From positions 222,001 through 286,000 of the forward strand of contig LR743504.1 of assembly GCA_902712845.1 (NCBI GenBank): a stretch of 64,000 nt of DNA, read 5' to 3'. The position numbers and the translations under genes are program-made. Position 1 is the first letter of the stretch; every line of letters starts with the position of its first letter. Source of the stretch: Methylobacterium bullatum. GTDB lineage: Bacteria > Pseudomonadota > Alphaproteobacteria > Rhizobiales > Beijerinckiaceae. Of the stretch, positions 28,248 to 37,610 are shown in pieces. Under the pieces are notes generated by a model. It was not told the DNA's origin and ran no database searches. It saw only the letters and a list, made by a program, of their open reading frames with translations.

Positions 28248-28688
28248 TCAGATCAAGCCGAGGACGGAAAGCTCGCGGCGCAACGATTCCGGCATGTCGG
28301 CAAGGTCGTCGGAACGGCCCATGGCGAGATCGGCCGGTGCCGATCGCGCCGTGAGGTAGCGCCAGCCCTGGAAGGGCCGGCAGGGGCGCGGATTGACCGG
28401 CACCACGACGGGATCGAGGACGAGGCGGCAGCGGCCGATCCCATCGGTATCCGTGAACGGCTCGATCGCCGTGATGGCCTGGCGGCAGCACAGGGTGCCC
28501 TTGATGACCCAGTAGATCGAGCCCTGCCCGGCAATGGCGGAGGCCCGTTTCGGGACCATCCGGGTGACATGGGTGGTGGACGGATCGCGGCCGGCCTGCA
28601 CCGCCTCGTCCCGGTAATGGGCGATGCGCTGTTCAAGGTCCTCGATCGTCGCGGGTCCGACGCAGAGCTTCAGAAGGTGAAGGGCCAT
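28248..28688 (-). CDS. DUF1489-family protein
   Basis: A 146-residue cytoplasmic protein matching DUF1489, a family largely restricted to alphaproteobacteria. It starts MALHLLKLCVG and contains THVTRMVPKRA, GSIYWVIKG and RPCRPFQGWRYL, all typical of the family. Function is unknown. It lies between the giant gene (convergent) and the CheZ-like gene (same strand, 52 bp upstream). Confidence 0.8.
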   Translation of the reverse strand: MALHLLKLCVGPATIEDLEQRIAHYRDEAVQAGRDPSTTHVTRMVPKRASAIAGQGSIYWVIKGTLCCRQAITAIEPFTDTDGIGRCRLVLDPVVVPVNPRPCRPFQGWRYLTARSAPADLAMGRSDDLADMPESLRRELSVLGLI

Positions 28689-28740
28689 GACGGCCCTCTT
28701 ATCAGCGCGGACGAGAATGCGCGCGGGACTTTCGTTTCCC

Positions 28741-29823
28741 TCAGGAGAACAGGGCGAGTTTCTCTTTCTCGCTCAGCCCGTCGATATCGGCGAAGGCCGT
28801 GGCGATGTCGGTCTTCTCCGGCGCCGGCTCCGCCTCGTCGGATTCGACGTCCGCGACGCCGACCTCGTTCCCCTCGGTCGTGTCCGTTTCCTCGGGGGCG
28901 GAAACCTCGAGAACGGACTCTTCGGGAACTGACTCTTCAGGAACGAACTCTTCGGGAACGGAAACTTCGGGATCCGCCTCGATGAACGCGTCCTCGTCGG
29001 CGGGCTCGGCCATCGCCTCGAGCGAGGGGGGCTCCGCGGAGTGAGGCTCGTCGTCCACGGTTTCCTGAGGGGCGATGGGCGGCATCGCCGGCTCGGGCTT
29101 CGCCGCGGACGCCGCCTGGGCCTCCGCCCGTAGGGAATCCATGCCGATGAACCGGTCCACATCGCTCTGGTCGAGATCCTGGGCGACGGTCGACGCGGTG
29201 GAGCCCGGTGCCGGCGGGATCGGCTCGACCTCGCCGCCCCAGATCGCGATCATCGCCGCGAGGCGTTCTTCGAGATAGCGGAGGGTATGGATGATGCGCG
29301 CGGTGCGCTGCGCCGTCAGGTCCTGGAACGAGCAGGCGGTGTAGATTTCCGTGGCCCGGCGGTCGAGCACGTCGCAGATCTCGGCGTCCGCACCCGATTC
29401 GCGCATGGTCCAGGCGGTCTCCTGGACCTCTTCGGCCGCGCCCAGGATATCGGACGTCGCGCGTTCGGTGGCCCGGACGATGGCGTCGAGGGCGACGGAG
29501 GCGATGCCCAGCCGGCTATGGTCCTGATCCACGGTGCTGATCGCCGCGATCTCGGCCTTGGTGCGGGCGATGGCATGGGCCATGTCCATCAGGTCGCCGC
29601 GCATGCGTCCGACCCGCTCGGTCTCCCGATCGGAGGGGCGGTCCGCCGTCACCGCGCTTTCCAGGCGTGAAATGGCGCCGAGCAGCATGTCCGTATCGGC
29701 GCTGCGGTTGCGCCTCGTATATTCGGCGAGGAACCAGCGGCCGCGTTCGCTCTCGCTCATCGCCGCTTCGATCCGGTCGTATTCCGACTCATCGACCGAG
29801 GTGAGCGAACGCATGACAGACAT
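28741..29823 (-). CDS. CheZ-like CheY-phosphate phosphatase
   Basis: A 360-residue protein. Residues 45-185 are helical and contain ACSFQDLTAQRTARII; Asp168 and Gln172 of DLTAQ correspond to the catalytic pair of CheZ, which removes phosphate from CheY. The N-terminal part is a long helical bundle. The C-terminal 130 residues are very acidic, with PEES/PEEF-type repeats, ending in GLSEKEKLALFS, which may be a CheY-binding tail. It is longer than enterobacterial CheZ (about 214). No chemotaxis or flagellar genes lie nearby. ATG 29823 is chosen; MSVMRSLTSVDES fits the expected N-terminus. Confidence 0.7.
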   Translation of the reverse strand: MSVMRSLTSVDESEYDRIEAAMSESERGRWFLAEYTRRNRSADTDMLLGAISRLESAVTADRPSDRETERVGRMRGDLMDMAHAIARTKAEIAAISTVDQDHSRLGIASVALDAIVRATERATSDILGAAEEVQETAWTMRESGADAEICDVLDRRATEIYTACSFQDLTAQRTARIIHTLRYLEERLAAMIAIWGGEVEPIPPAPGSTASTVAQDLDQSDVDRFIGMDSLRAEAQAASAAKPEPAMPPIAPQETVDDEPHSAEPPSLEAMAEPADEDAFIEADPEVSVPEEFVPEESVPEESVLEVSAPEETDTTEGNEVGVADVESDEAEPAPEKTDIATAFADIDGLSEKEKLALFS

Positions 29824-29993
29824 AGAACTCGTGTCCTCGATGGTGCCTCGCGCCGTTGCGCGAAGTCGCGGGTACCAGCACCGGTAGATTGACACGATGG
29901 TTTTAACGCCGCCTTTACGGGTCGAATCGTCGTCAGCGGCCGTCAACGCTTCGCCTTCAGGCCGCTCCGCCCCTCGATCGAGCGGTCCATCCG

Positions 29994-31187
29994 GTGTCCC
30001 AAACCCCTCCGACGGAGCCGAACGCGACGCGTCTGTCGCTGCTCTATGCCGTCGTCTTCGTCGAGATCGGCATCGCCATGCCGTTCATGCCGGTCTGGCT
30101 CAAGGCGCTCGGCCTCGATGCGCGGATCATCGGCGCGCTCCTGGCGCTGCCCATTGCCATGAAGATCATCGCCACGGCGCCCCTCGTGGGGCTGATCGAC
30201 CGGGGCGTGGCGGCGCGCCGTCTCCTCCTGGTCGGAAGCGTGGCGGTGGCAGCGACCTACGCGCTGATGCCCGCGGGTGCCGCCATCGGCTGGCCCATCC
30301 TCGCTGTGCTCGTCGCCGTGAACGCGGCGGCCGGAGCGCCGCTGGTGCCGACCATCGACTACCTCACCCTCGCCGCCGTGCGGCACAGCAAGCGGCTCGA
30401 TTACGCCCGCATCCGCATGGCCGGGTCCATCGGCTTTCTCATCGCCAGCCTGCTCGGAGGCGCGGCCCTCGGCGCCATGGGAGAGCGTCTGGCCGTGCCG
30501 GTCCTCCTCACGGGCCTCGCCCTCGTCGCCGCCCTCACCATCTTCGCCAGCCCGGTGGAAGCTCATATGGCGCAGCCGCGCATCGCGCCGGGCACACGCC
30601 CAAAGCTGCCCCGCGTGCTCTGGCTCTGCATCGGCGCGCAGGCGACGATCCAGGCGAGCCACGCGGCGACCTACGCCTTCGGCAGCATCCACTGGCAGTC
30701 CAGCGGCATCTCGTCCTCGTGGATCGGCGTCCTCTGGGCGACGGGCGTCGCCGCAGAGATCATATTTTTTGCCACGGTGGGGCGCTGGCCCGCCCATTGG
30801 CGGACGCCGTTCCGCCTCATCGGGCTCGGCGCCGTGGCATCCCTCATCCGCGTGGTCGGCCTCTCCCAAGTGGGAGGCGAGCTCGTCCCGGCCTTGCTCC
30901 TGCAGACCCTGCACGCGTTCAGCTTCGGCGCGACGCAGCTCGGGGCGATGACGGCGATCTCGGCCTTCGCGCCCGATGGGGCGCGGGGACGCGCCCAGGG
31001 CATGTCGAGCGCCGTCAATGCCTGCGCCTCGGCCAGCGCCACGATCCTCTGCGGTGTCGCCTACGAGGCCGGCGGGGGGAGCCTCGCCTTCGCGCTGATG
31101 GCGCCGCTCGCCCTGTCCGGCCTGTGCCTCGTGTCACTTTCCGCGCGGATGGCGGCCGCCGAGCCCTTCACACGGCCTCGTTTGTAG
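29994..31187 (+). CDS. MFS transporter (HcaT/MFS_1-like)
   Basis: A 397-residue major facilitator superfamily permease with twelve predicted transmembrane helices. The N-terminal segment SLLYAVVFVEIGIAMPFMPVWLKALGL is typical of the MFS_1-like/3-phenylpropionate transporter group. The start is GTG 29994. The substrate cannot be inferred. It is divergent from the CheZ-like gene across a 170-bp spacer and about 67 bp upstream of the Mla-type operon on the same strand, without an obvious link to it. Confidence 0.75.
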   Translation: MSQTPPTEPNATRLSLLYAVVFVEIGIAMPFMPVWLKALGLDARIIGALLALPIAMKIIATAPLVGLIDRGVAARRLLLVGSVAVAATYALMPAGAAIGWPILAVLVAVNAAAGAPLVPTIDYLTLAAVRHSKRLDYARIRMAGSIGFLIASLLGGAALGAMGERLAVPVLLTGLALVAALTIFASPVEAHMAQPRIAPGTRPKLPRVLWLCIGAQATIQASHAATYAFGSIHWQSSGISSSWIGVLWATGVAAEIIFFATVGRWPAHWRTPFRLIGLGAVASLIRVVGLSQVGGELVPALLLQTLHAFSFGATQLGAMTAISAFAPDGARGRAQGMSSAVNACASASATILCGVAYEAGGGSLAFALMAPLALSGLCLVSLSARMAAAEPFTRPRL

Positions 31188-31254
31188 GCCAGCACTCGGC
31201 CGTCGGTGGCGGAGCTTGACCATTCCGTAACCTTGATCTGCTTTTTTCAGAAGC

Positions 31255-32424
31255 ATGAACCGGGAGTCGCGCTTCGTGCGCCACGCTGCTGCCAAGCCGA
31301 ACCCTGACGCCGCCGAAGCCGCGATTCTCGGCGAGGGCGGACGCGTGGTCCTGAGCGGCCGCTGGACGGCCGATCAGGGCTCGTCCGTGGAGAAGGCCGC
31401 TGCGCAGATCGCCGGAAGCACCGACGGCGCCCCCATCCTCGTGGATCTCTCCAACGTCGCCCGCCTCGATACGCTCGGCGCCTGGGTGCTGGAGCGGACG
31501 CGCGGCGAGATCGAGGCATCCGGCGGGAGCCTCGCCTATGCGGGCGCCTCGGCCGAGCACCGCATCCTGCTCGGCGAGATGAAGCTGCCGGAGGACGGCT
31601 ATGCCGGCAAGCCGAAGCGCGGACGCCTCGTCGGTTTCCTGCACGATCTCGGGGTCCGGGTCGTCGGCGCGAAATCGGACATGGTGAGCGGCCTCGCCTT
31701 TCTCGGCGAGGTTGTGACCGCCTGTATCCGGGTCGCCTCGCGGCCGAGCACTTTCCGCGGCACGGCCCTGGTCAACCAGCTCGAACAGGTCGCCTTCCGG
31801 GGCGTGCCGATCATCATGCTGATCTCGTTCCTGGTGGGCGGCATCGTCGCGCAGCAGGGCATCTTCCAGCTTCAGCGCTTCGGGGCGCAGAGCTTCGTCG
31901 TCAACCTCATCGGCCTGCTCATCCTGCGCGAACTCGGCGTGCTCCTCACCTCGATCATGGTGGCGGGGCGCTCGGGCTCGGCCTTCACCGCCGAAATCGG
32001 CTCGATGCGCATGCGCGAGGAGGTGGATGCCCTGCGGGTGATGGGCCTCGACCCCATCGAGATCCTCATCGTCCCGCGCATCCTCGCGCTGGTGATCGGC
32101 CTGCCGATCCTCGCCTTCCTCGCCTCGCTGGCGGCCCTGGCCGGGGGGGGCCTCACCGCCTCGCTCTATGGCGGCATGACGATCGACGCGTTCCTGGCCC
32201 GGCTCCAGGCCGCCGTCTCGTTCCACCACGTGGCGGTCGGGCTGATCAAGGCGCCGTTCATGGCGCTGATCATCGGTATCATCGCCACGATCGAAGGTTT
32301 CGCCGTCGAAGGATCGGCTGAATCGCTCGGGCGTCACGTCACGGCCTCAGTCGTGAAGTCTATCTTCATGGTCATCGTACTGGATGGACTTTTCGCCGTG
32401 TTCTTCGCGGCCATCGATTTCTGA
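31255..32424 (+). CDS. mlaE: MlaE-type lipid ABC transporter permease with N-terminal STAS domain
   Basis: A 389-residue protein. Residues about 20-115 form a STAS-like domain (ILVDLSNVARLDTLGAWVLE), the role played by separate MlaB in E. coli. The rest is the MlaE permease with five or six helices and the signature ELGVLLTSIMVAGRSGSAFTAEIG. The Mla complex moves phospholipids between inner and outer membranes. A G7 tract at about 32142 does not break the frame. The operon order here is mlaE-mlaF-mlaD-lipoprotein. Confidence 0.9.
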   Translation: MNRESRFVRHAAAKPNPDAAEAAILGEGGRVVLSGRWTADQGSSVEKAAAQIAGSTDGAPILVDLSNVARLDTLGAWVLERTRGEIEASGGSLAYAGASAEHRILLGEMKLPEDGYAGKPKRGRLVGFLHDLGVRVVGAKSDMVSGLAFLGEVVTACIRVASRPSTFRGTALVNQLEQVAFRGVPIIMLISFLVGGIVAQQGIFQLQRFGAQSFVVNLIGLLILRELGVLLTSIMVAGRSGSAFTAEIGSMRMREEVDALRVMGLDPIEILIVPRILALVIGLPILAFLASLAALAGGGLTASLYGGMTIDAFLARLQAAVSFHHVAVGLIKAPFMALIIGIIATIEGFAVEGSAESLGRHVTASVVKSIFMVIVLDGLFAVFFAAIDF

Positions 32425-32429
32425 CGCCC

Positions 32430-33257
32430 GTGAATCACATGTCCTCGCCCCCCGCGCGGTTCGACAGCGCCCCAGCCCGCGACGTCATCATCGGCGTCCG
32501 CGATCTCGTGGTCGGCTTCGGCGACAAGATCGTGATGAAGGGGCTCAACCTCGACATCTATCGCGGCGAGATCCTCGGCTTCGTCGGTCCGTCCGGGCAG
32601 GGCAAGTCGGTCCTCACACGGACCATCCTCGGCTTGGTGCCGAAGCGCTCGGGCACGATCGAGGTGTTCGGCGAGGACGTCGACGCGATGACGATGACCC
32701 GCCGCCGGCAGATCGAGCAGCGCTGGGGCGTGCTGTTCCAGCAAGGCGCCCTGTTCTCGGCGCTCACGGTCAAGCAGAACATCCAGATGCCCATGCGCGA
32801 GCACCTGAACCTCTCCGAGCGCCTGCTCGACGAGTTCGCCCGCCTCAAGATCGAGATGGTGGGCCTGAAGCCCGATGCCGCCGACAAGCTCCCCTCTGAA
32901 CTCTCCGGCGGCATGATCAAGCGCGCGGCCCTGGCCCGCTCGCTCGCCCTCGACCCTGAGATCCTGTTCCTCGACGAGCCGACCTCGGGGCTCGACCCCA
33001 TCGGCGCGGGCGAGTTCGACGAACTCGTCGCCACGTTGAAGCAGACCCTGGGCCTCACCGTCTTCATGGTGACCCACGACCTCGACAGTCTCTACACCGC
33101 CTGCGACCGCATCGCGGCGCTCGGCGACGGGCAGATCATCGCGCAGGGTCCCATCGAGGCCATGCTGGCGAGCGACCATCCCTGGCTGCGCTCCTACTTC
33201 CACGGCAAGCGCGCACGGGCCATCGTCCCGCAGGGAGGCCGGCATGCGACCGCCTGA
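32430..33257 (+). CDS. mlaF: MlaF-type ABC transporter ATPase
   Basis: A 275-residue ATPase of the lipid-transport (Mla) type. Walker A is GPSGQGKS (53-60), the signature LSGGMIKRAALARS, Walker B ILFLDEPTSGLDP, and the H-loop MVTHD. It energises the MlaE permease. The gene starts 5 bp after mlaE. The start is GTG 32430; an ATG nine bases later is equally possible. It is separated from mlaD by 440 bp that include a palindromic repeat. Confidence 0.9.
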   Translation: MNHMSSPPARFDSAPARDVIIGVRDLVVGFGDKIVMKGLNLDIYRGEILGFVGPSGQGKSVLTRTILGLVPKRSGTIEVFGEDVDAMTMTRRRQIEQRWGVLFQQGALFSALTVKQNIQMPMREHLNLSERLLDEFARLKIEMVGLKPDAADKLPSELSGGMIKRAALARSLALDPEILFLDEPTSGLDPIGAGEFDELVATLKQTLGLTVFMVTHDLDSLYTACDRIAALGDGQIIAQGPIEAMLASDHPWLRSYFHGKRARAIVPQGGRHATA

Positions 33258-33697
33258 CGCCGTCGTGACGATGCAGGCGACGGTCGGTCGGACCGGAGCC
33301 TGTGTCATGCCGATCCGGGTTCGTGACCGCGACGGTCGCGGACACGGCACGTCCCCTTTCTGGTTCAAGGCCGCAATCCTCACACAATTCGCGGGCCGCA
33401 CGGGTCCCCTCTCCTGGAAGGAGAAGGACAGGGTGAGGTGTGTGACTTCCTCGGAGATGGACCACACCCCACCCCAGCCCTCTCCTTCCAGGAGAGGGAG
33501 CCGCGTTGTGCTCCACGCCGACGTATCCGAGCCTTCGGAAAGGCTTTTGGGCGGATCGACAGGAATACCTCTCATCCAATCCGCGCGGCGCCCGAGCGGA
33601 GCCGAACGCCAAATCGCGCAGCGATCGATCGGGGCTCGCGCACCGCGTGCGTCCCCGCACCGCACTCGCCCCACCACGCCGAGGTATCGCTGATCCA
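33258..33697. other. 440-bp spacer inside the mla locus
   Basis: The gap between mlaF and mlaD, which normally abut, holds palindromic repeat family B at 33406-33500 and otherwise no credible gene. Several weak open frames have no ribosome-binding site or similarity. A promoter for mlaD is possible here but not identifiable. Confidence 0.5.
33406..33500. repeat. Palindromic intergenic repeat, family B
   Basis: An imperfect inverted repeat with arms of about 38 bp: CCCCTCTCCTGGAAGGAGAA...GTGAGGTGTG on the left, and CCACACCCCA...CTCTCCTTCCAGGAGAGGGA on the right. The loop is about 17 bp. It lies in the mlaF-mlaD spacer. Confidence 0.85.
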
Positions 33698-34780
33698 ATG
33701 GAGACTCGTGCGAATTACGCCCTCGTCGGCGCCTTCACTCTCGCGGTCGTTGTGGCTGCCTTCGGGTTCGTTTTCTGGCTTCAGGGCGGATCGCGCAGCC
33801 AGGAACGGCAGGGCGTGCGCATCGTCTTCTCCGGCAGCGTCGGCGGCCTCGCCAAGGGCTCGACCGTGGCCTTCAACGGCATCAAGGTCGGCGAAGTGAT
33901 GGACGTGCGCCTGCTGCCGCAGGACCCGCGCCGCGTCGTTGCCATGGTGGAGGTGGACCGCACCACGCCCCTGCGCGCCGACACCCGCGCCCGCCTCGAT
34001 TCGGCGATGCTCACCGGCGTCTCGACGATCTCGCTCTCCGGTGGCAACGCGGATGCCCCGGCGCTGACGCCCGGCTCGGGCGATCAGACACCCACCATCT
34101 TCGCCGACAGTTCCGACATCCAGGACATGATGACGGCGGCGAAGCAGATCGCACAGCGCGCCGACGACATGCTCCAGCGCCTCGACAAGCTGGTGGCCGG
34201 CAACGAAGGCGCCATCACCCGCACCCTCGCCAACGTGGAATCGTTCTCCAAGACCCTCAGCGATGCGGGCCCCGCCGTGAGTTCGCTGGTGAAGGCCATC
34301 GACGGGCAGAAGCTCAACCGCGTCATCGACAATGCCGAGCGCTTCTCGGCGGCGCTCAGCACGGCCAGCCCCGACATCGAGGGCGCGGTCAAGGATGCCC
34401 GCTCGCTGGCGGCCAAGCTCAACGCCTCGGCCGACCGGGTCGACAACGTGCTGAAGGGCGCCGAGAGCTTCCTCGGCTCCGCCTCGGGCCAGACCGGCAG
34501 CAGCACCTTCGCCGAAGTGCGCGACGCGGCGATCTCCGTGCGCGATGCCGGCAAGGCCTTCCGCACCCTCTCCGAGAACCTCGACAAGCGCACCTCCACC
34601 ATCGCGTCGAGCTTCAGCAAGCTCAGCGGGACCGGACGGCGCGAGGTCGAAGCCCTGTCGTCGGACGGCCAGCGCACCCTCAACACCCTGAACCGGACGG
34701 TGAAGAGCCTCGAGCGCGACCCGTCGCAGGTCATCTTCGGCGGCAAGCCATCGTTGCCAGAATACAACGGTGGTCGCTGA
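33698..34780 (+). CDS. mlaD: MlaD-type MCE-domain substrate-binding protein
   Basis: A 360-residue protein anchored by one N-terminal helix (residues 8-29). The MCE domain follows (VRIVFSGSVGGLAKGSTVAFNGIKVGEV, about 43-115). A long helical C-terminal extension could form a coiled tube. It is the periplasmic lipid-binding subunit of the Mla transporter. ATG 33698 begins METRANYALVGAFTL, the expected family N-terminus; an upstream frame extension overlaps the palindromic repeat and is rejected. Confidence 0.85.
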   Translation: METRANYALVGAFTLAVVVAAFGFVFWLQGGSRSQERQGVRIVFSGSVGGLAKGSTVAFNGIKVGEVMDVRLLPQDPRRVVAMVEVDRTTPLRADTRARLDSAMLTGVSTISLSGGNADAPALTPGSGDQTPTIFADSSDIQDMMTAAKQIAQRADDMLQRLDKLVAGNEGAITRTLANVESFSKTLSDAGPAVSSLVKAIDGQKLNRVIDNAERFSAALSTASPDIEGAVKDARSLAAKLNASADRVDNVLKGAESFLGSASGQTGSSTFAEVRDAAISVRDAGKAFRTLSENLDKRTSTIASSFSKLSGTGRREVEALSSDGQRTLNTLNRTVKSLERDPSQVIFGGKPSLPEYNGGR

Positions 34781-34889
34781 ACCCGGGAAAGCCTAGCCGC
34801 ATGTGTCCGGCGTCACGGCACGGAAACCGCTATGGCGTAGTTTACGGTTGCGCTTCCTGCCGCGCTGCACAGGTTTCCAGGCTCTTCGG

Positions 34890-35468
34890 ATGACGTTTCG
34901 CTCGCATGCCCTGGCGCTCGCCTGCCTCTCCGCCATGCTCGGCGGTTGCGGCGGCGGCGCGCCCCTGACCTTCGACCTCGCCGCGCTGCCGAGTTCCGGC
35001 CGGCCGAGCGTGGCGGCACGGTCGATCTCGGTGGCGGAGCCGGTGGGCCTCCAGCCCTTCGAGCAGGATCGCATCATCGTGCGTCAGGCCGGCGGCGCCC
35101 TGTCGTTCCTCGGCGGTGGACAATGGGCCGACCGCCTTCCGCGACTGTTCCAGACGCGGCTGATCCAGAGCCTCGAGAATTCCGGGCGCCTGAAATCCGT
35201 GAGCCGTCCGGGCGACAAGATCGTCGCCGATTACGCGCTCATCAGCGAGATCCGTGCCTTCGACATCGCCTCGAATTCGGGCGAAGCGGTGGTGGACGTC
35301 TCGGCCAAGCTCATCGCCGACGGCACCGGCAAGGTGGTGGCCGCCCGCATCTTCACCGCGCGGGTGCCTGTGGCCAAGATCGAGGCGGGCAGCGCCGCGG
35401 TCGGTCTCGATGCCGCCTTGAGCATTGTGCTCGCCGACATGGTCCGCTGGGTGAATTCCGGGCATTGA
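34890..35468 (+). CDS. PqiC-like ABC transport auxiliary lipoprotein
   Basis: A 192-residue outer-membrane or periplasmic lipoprotein with an N-terminal signal peptide and lipobox AMLGGC (Cys17 or Cys18). The domain matches the ABC-type transport auxiliary component (DUF330/PqiC-like) seen at the end of Mla/Pqi operons, with ISVAEPVGLQPFEQDRIIVR near the start. It probably helps lipid transfer at the outer membrane. ATG 34890 is chosen so that the signal peptide begins MTFRSHALALACL; the frame is open from 34803. Confidence 0.8.
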   Translation: MTFRSHALALACLSAMLGGCGGGAPLTFDLAALPSSGRPSVAARSISVAEPVGLQPFEQDRIIVRQAGGALSFLGGGQWADRLPRLFQTRLIQSLENSGRLKSVSRPGDKIVADYALISEIRAFDIASNSGEAVVDVSAKLIADGTGKVVAARIFTARVPVAKIEAGSAAVGLDAALSIVLADMVRWVNSGH

Positions 35469-35495
35469 TTGGCCCGGTCGGACGATCGGTCAGCC

Positions 35496-37442
35496 CTATA
35501 CGATCAGGAAGTCCTGGGCCGTCAGGGCCGGATGGTCCTTCACGACGGCGAACAGGACGGCCGCGGCGCCGTTGACCCCGTCGCGATCATAGAGAAGCCG
35601 GCCCGTATCGGTTTCGTAGACGATCCGGTCGTCGCTCTGCGTCGCCGTACCCGTGGCGTTCGCTGCGAACAATCCCGCCGAGAGAACACCGGTCTTCACC
35701 AGGGCCGTAAAGATGGCATTGTCCAGCTTGATCGTATCGTTGTTGCCCGAAGCATTGGCGAAATCATTGATCGTGTCGACATTCGTGGCGCCGAGCTTTG
35801 TGTCGAACACGAAGCTGTCGTTGCCCACGCCACCATAGAGCGAGTCCTTGCCGAGACCGCCCTCGATCGCGTCGGTGCCCGCCCCGCCCGAGAGTTTGTT
35901 GGCCGCGGTGTTGCCGACGATCTTGTTGGCCGATTCGTTGCCGGTGGCCGAGATCGCGCCCGTGCCCGTCAGAAGGATCGTTTCCGCATAGGTTCCCGCT
36001 AGGGAATAGCTGACGGAGGTGACGACGACGTCCTTTCCGGTCTCCTTCAACTCGACGATGCGGTCGTCCCGCGAATCCACGTAGTAGCGGTCGTTGCCGC
36101 TGCCGCCGATCATCGTATCCGCGCCCGCTCCTCCATCGAGGATGTCGTCGCCTTCACCGCCATACAGGGCATCCGCACCGTTGAGGCCGTAAAGCCTGTC
36201 GACCCCGTCGCCGCCATTGATCTCGTCATTGACGAAGTCGTGCCCATAGAGGAGATCGTCGCCGCCGGCGCCGTAGACGAGGCCGTCGCGCGGATCGACG
36301 ATCTGCATCTTGATGGACGAACCGGACGCATCGCCCCCGGAGCCACTGTAATCGGTCCAAGTCACCATGACGCGGCCGTCGAGGAGCGCGGTGACGGAGG
36401 GGTTGAACTGCGAGTTCGACGTCGTCGTGTTGACGATGGCCTCGCCTCCCATCTTCGCGCCCGACCCGTCGAATGCCTGGAGGTGGATCGACGAGCCGGA
36501 CGTGTCGGGCCCGCCGCTGCCGAAGACGTTGGATTCCGCCCAGGAGACGACGAACCCGCCATTGTACAGGCGCGTGATGGTGGGATCGCCCCCATTGGTC
36601 GTCGCGTTCACGAAGATCTCGCTGGCGATCGGCTGCGCGGTGCCGCCATAGACTCCGAAGAGCCGCGCATGAATGCCGCCGCCGCTTCCCTGGTTGAACG
36701 ACGTCCAAGTCACCACGAACCGACCCGCGCTGATATAGGAGACGTCGGGCTCCATCGGGAGGTCGCCGGTCGGGATGTTGACCTGGAATTCGGACCCGTA
36801 GGTTCCGTCGGGACCGAGCAGCGAGCCCTTGATGCTGTACCCGCTCTCCCAGACGGCCACGGGGAGGATGCTCAGCGGCCCGGCCGAGATGGCGGGACGG
36901 GACTGGACCCCATCGACGACGCTGTTGACGACGAAGGACGGCTTGAGCGTTCCGTCCGCGTTATAGGCGGCGGCGCGGATGTCCCCGTTCGTCGATTCGA
37001 GGTCCTGCCAGACCAAAATCGACTCCGAGCCATTTCTCAGTTGGGCGACATCGGGCTGAAATTGATTGGTGAAGGACGTCGAGACGATACGGCTCTGATA
37101 GGTGCCCGCCGCATCGAAGACCGAAGCGTAGAGGTCCTGGTTCTCGGGCGAGGCGTAGTGCTGGTAGGTGACGATGAAACCGCCATTCTCGAGCGGCGCG
37201 ATGCTCGGCAGCGTGTCGCCGATCGTCGTCTTGTCGACGAGGAACTCGCGTCCGATCCGCGCTCCCGTCGTGTCGAACATCTGTCCGCGTAGAACCGCAG
37301 TGGAACCGCTGCCATCTTGCCAGACGGCCACAACGTTTCCGTTGTTCAAGACCGTGACGACAGCCGACGTCTGGTCACCCGCAGTCTTGGTATTGACCAG
37401 CGTCTCCCCGCCCCATTTGCGAACAGGCATGGCACGATCCAT
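35496..37442 (-). CDS. RTX (hemolysin-type calcium-binding) repeat protein
   Basis: A 648-residue protein. Residues about 5-390 are a beta-propeller-like repeat region with recurring VAVWQDGSG / FVVTWTS motifs. Residues about 400-550 contain glycine-rich RTX nonapeptides (GGDGVDRLYG, GGEGDDILDGG, GGSGNDRYYVD). The C-terminal 60 residues end in DHPALTAQDFLIV, compatible with a type I secretion signal. It is probably secreted and folds on Ca2+ binding. No type I exporter genes are adjacent. ATG 37442 and an in-frame ATG four codons later lack clear ribosome-binding sites. Confidence 0.8.
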   Translation of the reverse strand: MDRAMPVRKWGGETLVNTKTAGDQTSAVVTVLNNGNVVAVWQDGSGSTAVLRGQMFDTTGARIGREFLVDKTTIGDTLPSIAPLENGGFIVTYQHYASPENQDLYASVFDAAGTYQSRIVSTSFTNQFQPDVAQLRNGSESILVWQDLESTNGDIRAAAYNADGTLKPSFVVNSVVDGVQSRPAISAGPLSILPVAVWESGYSIKGSLLGPDGTYGSEFQVNIPTGDLPMEPDVSYISAGRFVVTWTSFNQGSGGGIHARLFGVYGGTAQPIASEIFVNATTNGGDPTITRLYNGGFVVSWAESNVFGSGGPDTSGSSIHLQAFDGSGAKMGGEAIVNTTTSNSQFNPSVTALLDGRVMVTWTDYSGSGGDASGSSIKMQIVDPRDGLVYGAGGDDLLYGHDFVNDEINGGDGVDRLYGLNGADALYGGEGDDILDGGAGADTMIGGSGNDRYYVDSRDDRIVELKETGKDVVVTSVSYSLAGTYAETILLTGTGAISATGNESANKIVGNTAANKLSGGAGTDAIEGGLGKDSLYGGVGNDSFVFDTKLGATNVDTINDFANASGNNDTIKLDNAIFTALVKTGVLSAGLFAANATGTATQSDDRIVYETDTGRLLYDRDGVNGAAAVLFAVVKDHPALTAQDFLIV

Positions 37443-37524
37443 TGATTGGCAATTGATCTGCCATCAATGAATATTCAATTCACAATACCGTCAATACGAT
37501 CGATTTAGACTACGACCTAATTTC

Positions 37525-37542
37525 GATCACGTTTTCGTGATC
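37525..37542. promoter_or_regulatory. Inverted repeat in the AT-rich promoter region of the RTX gene
   Basis: GATCACG-TTTT-CGTGATC lies 83 bp upstream of the RTX start, in a spacer (37443-37610) clearly AT-richer than the rest of the window. It could be a regulator-binding site. Which protein binds is unknown; the XRE-type gene next door is one candidate. Confidence 0.4.
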
Positions 37543-37610
37543 AGTCATCGATTGGATTTCTTCAGTTTTGGTACCATCCCGGGCATCCAATACCGGTCGG
37601 ATTATTTAGC

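Noticed and set aside
32140..32150. G7 run in mlaE as a possible frameshift
   Set aside because: The MlaE frame is intact across it and the protein matches the family before and after.
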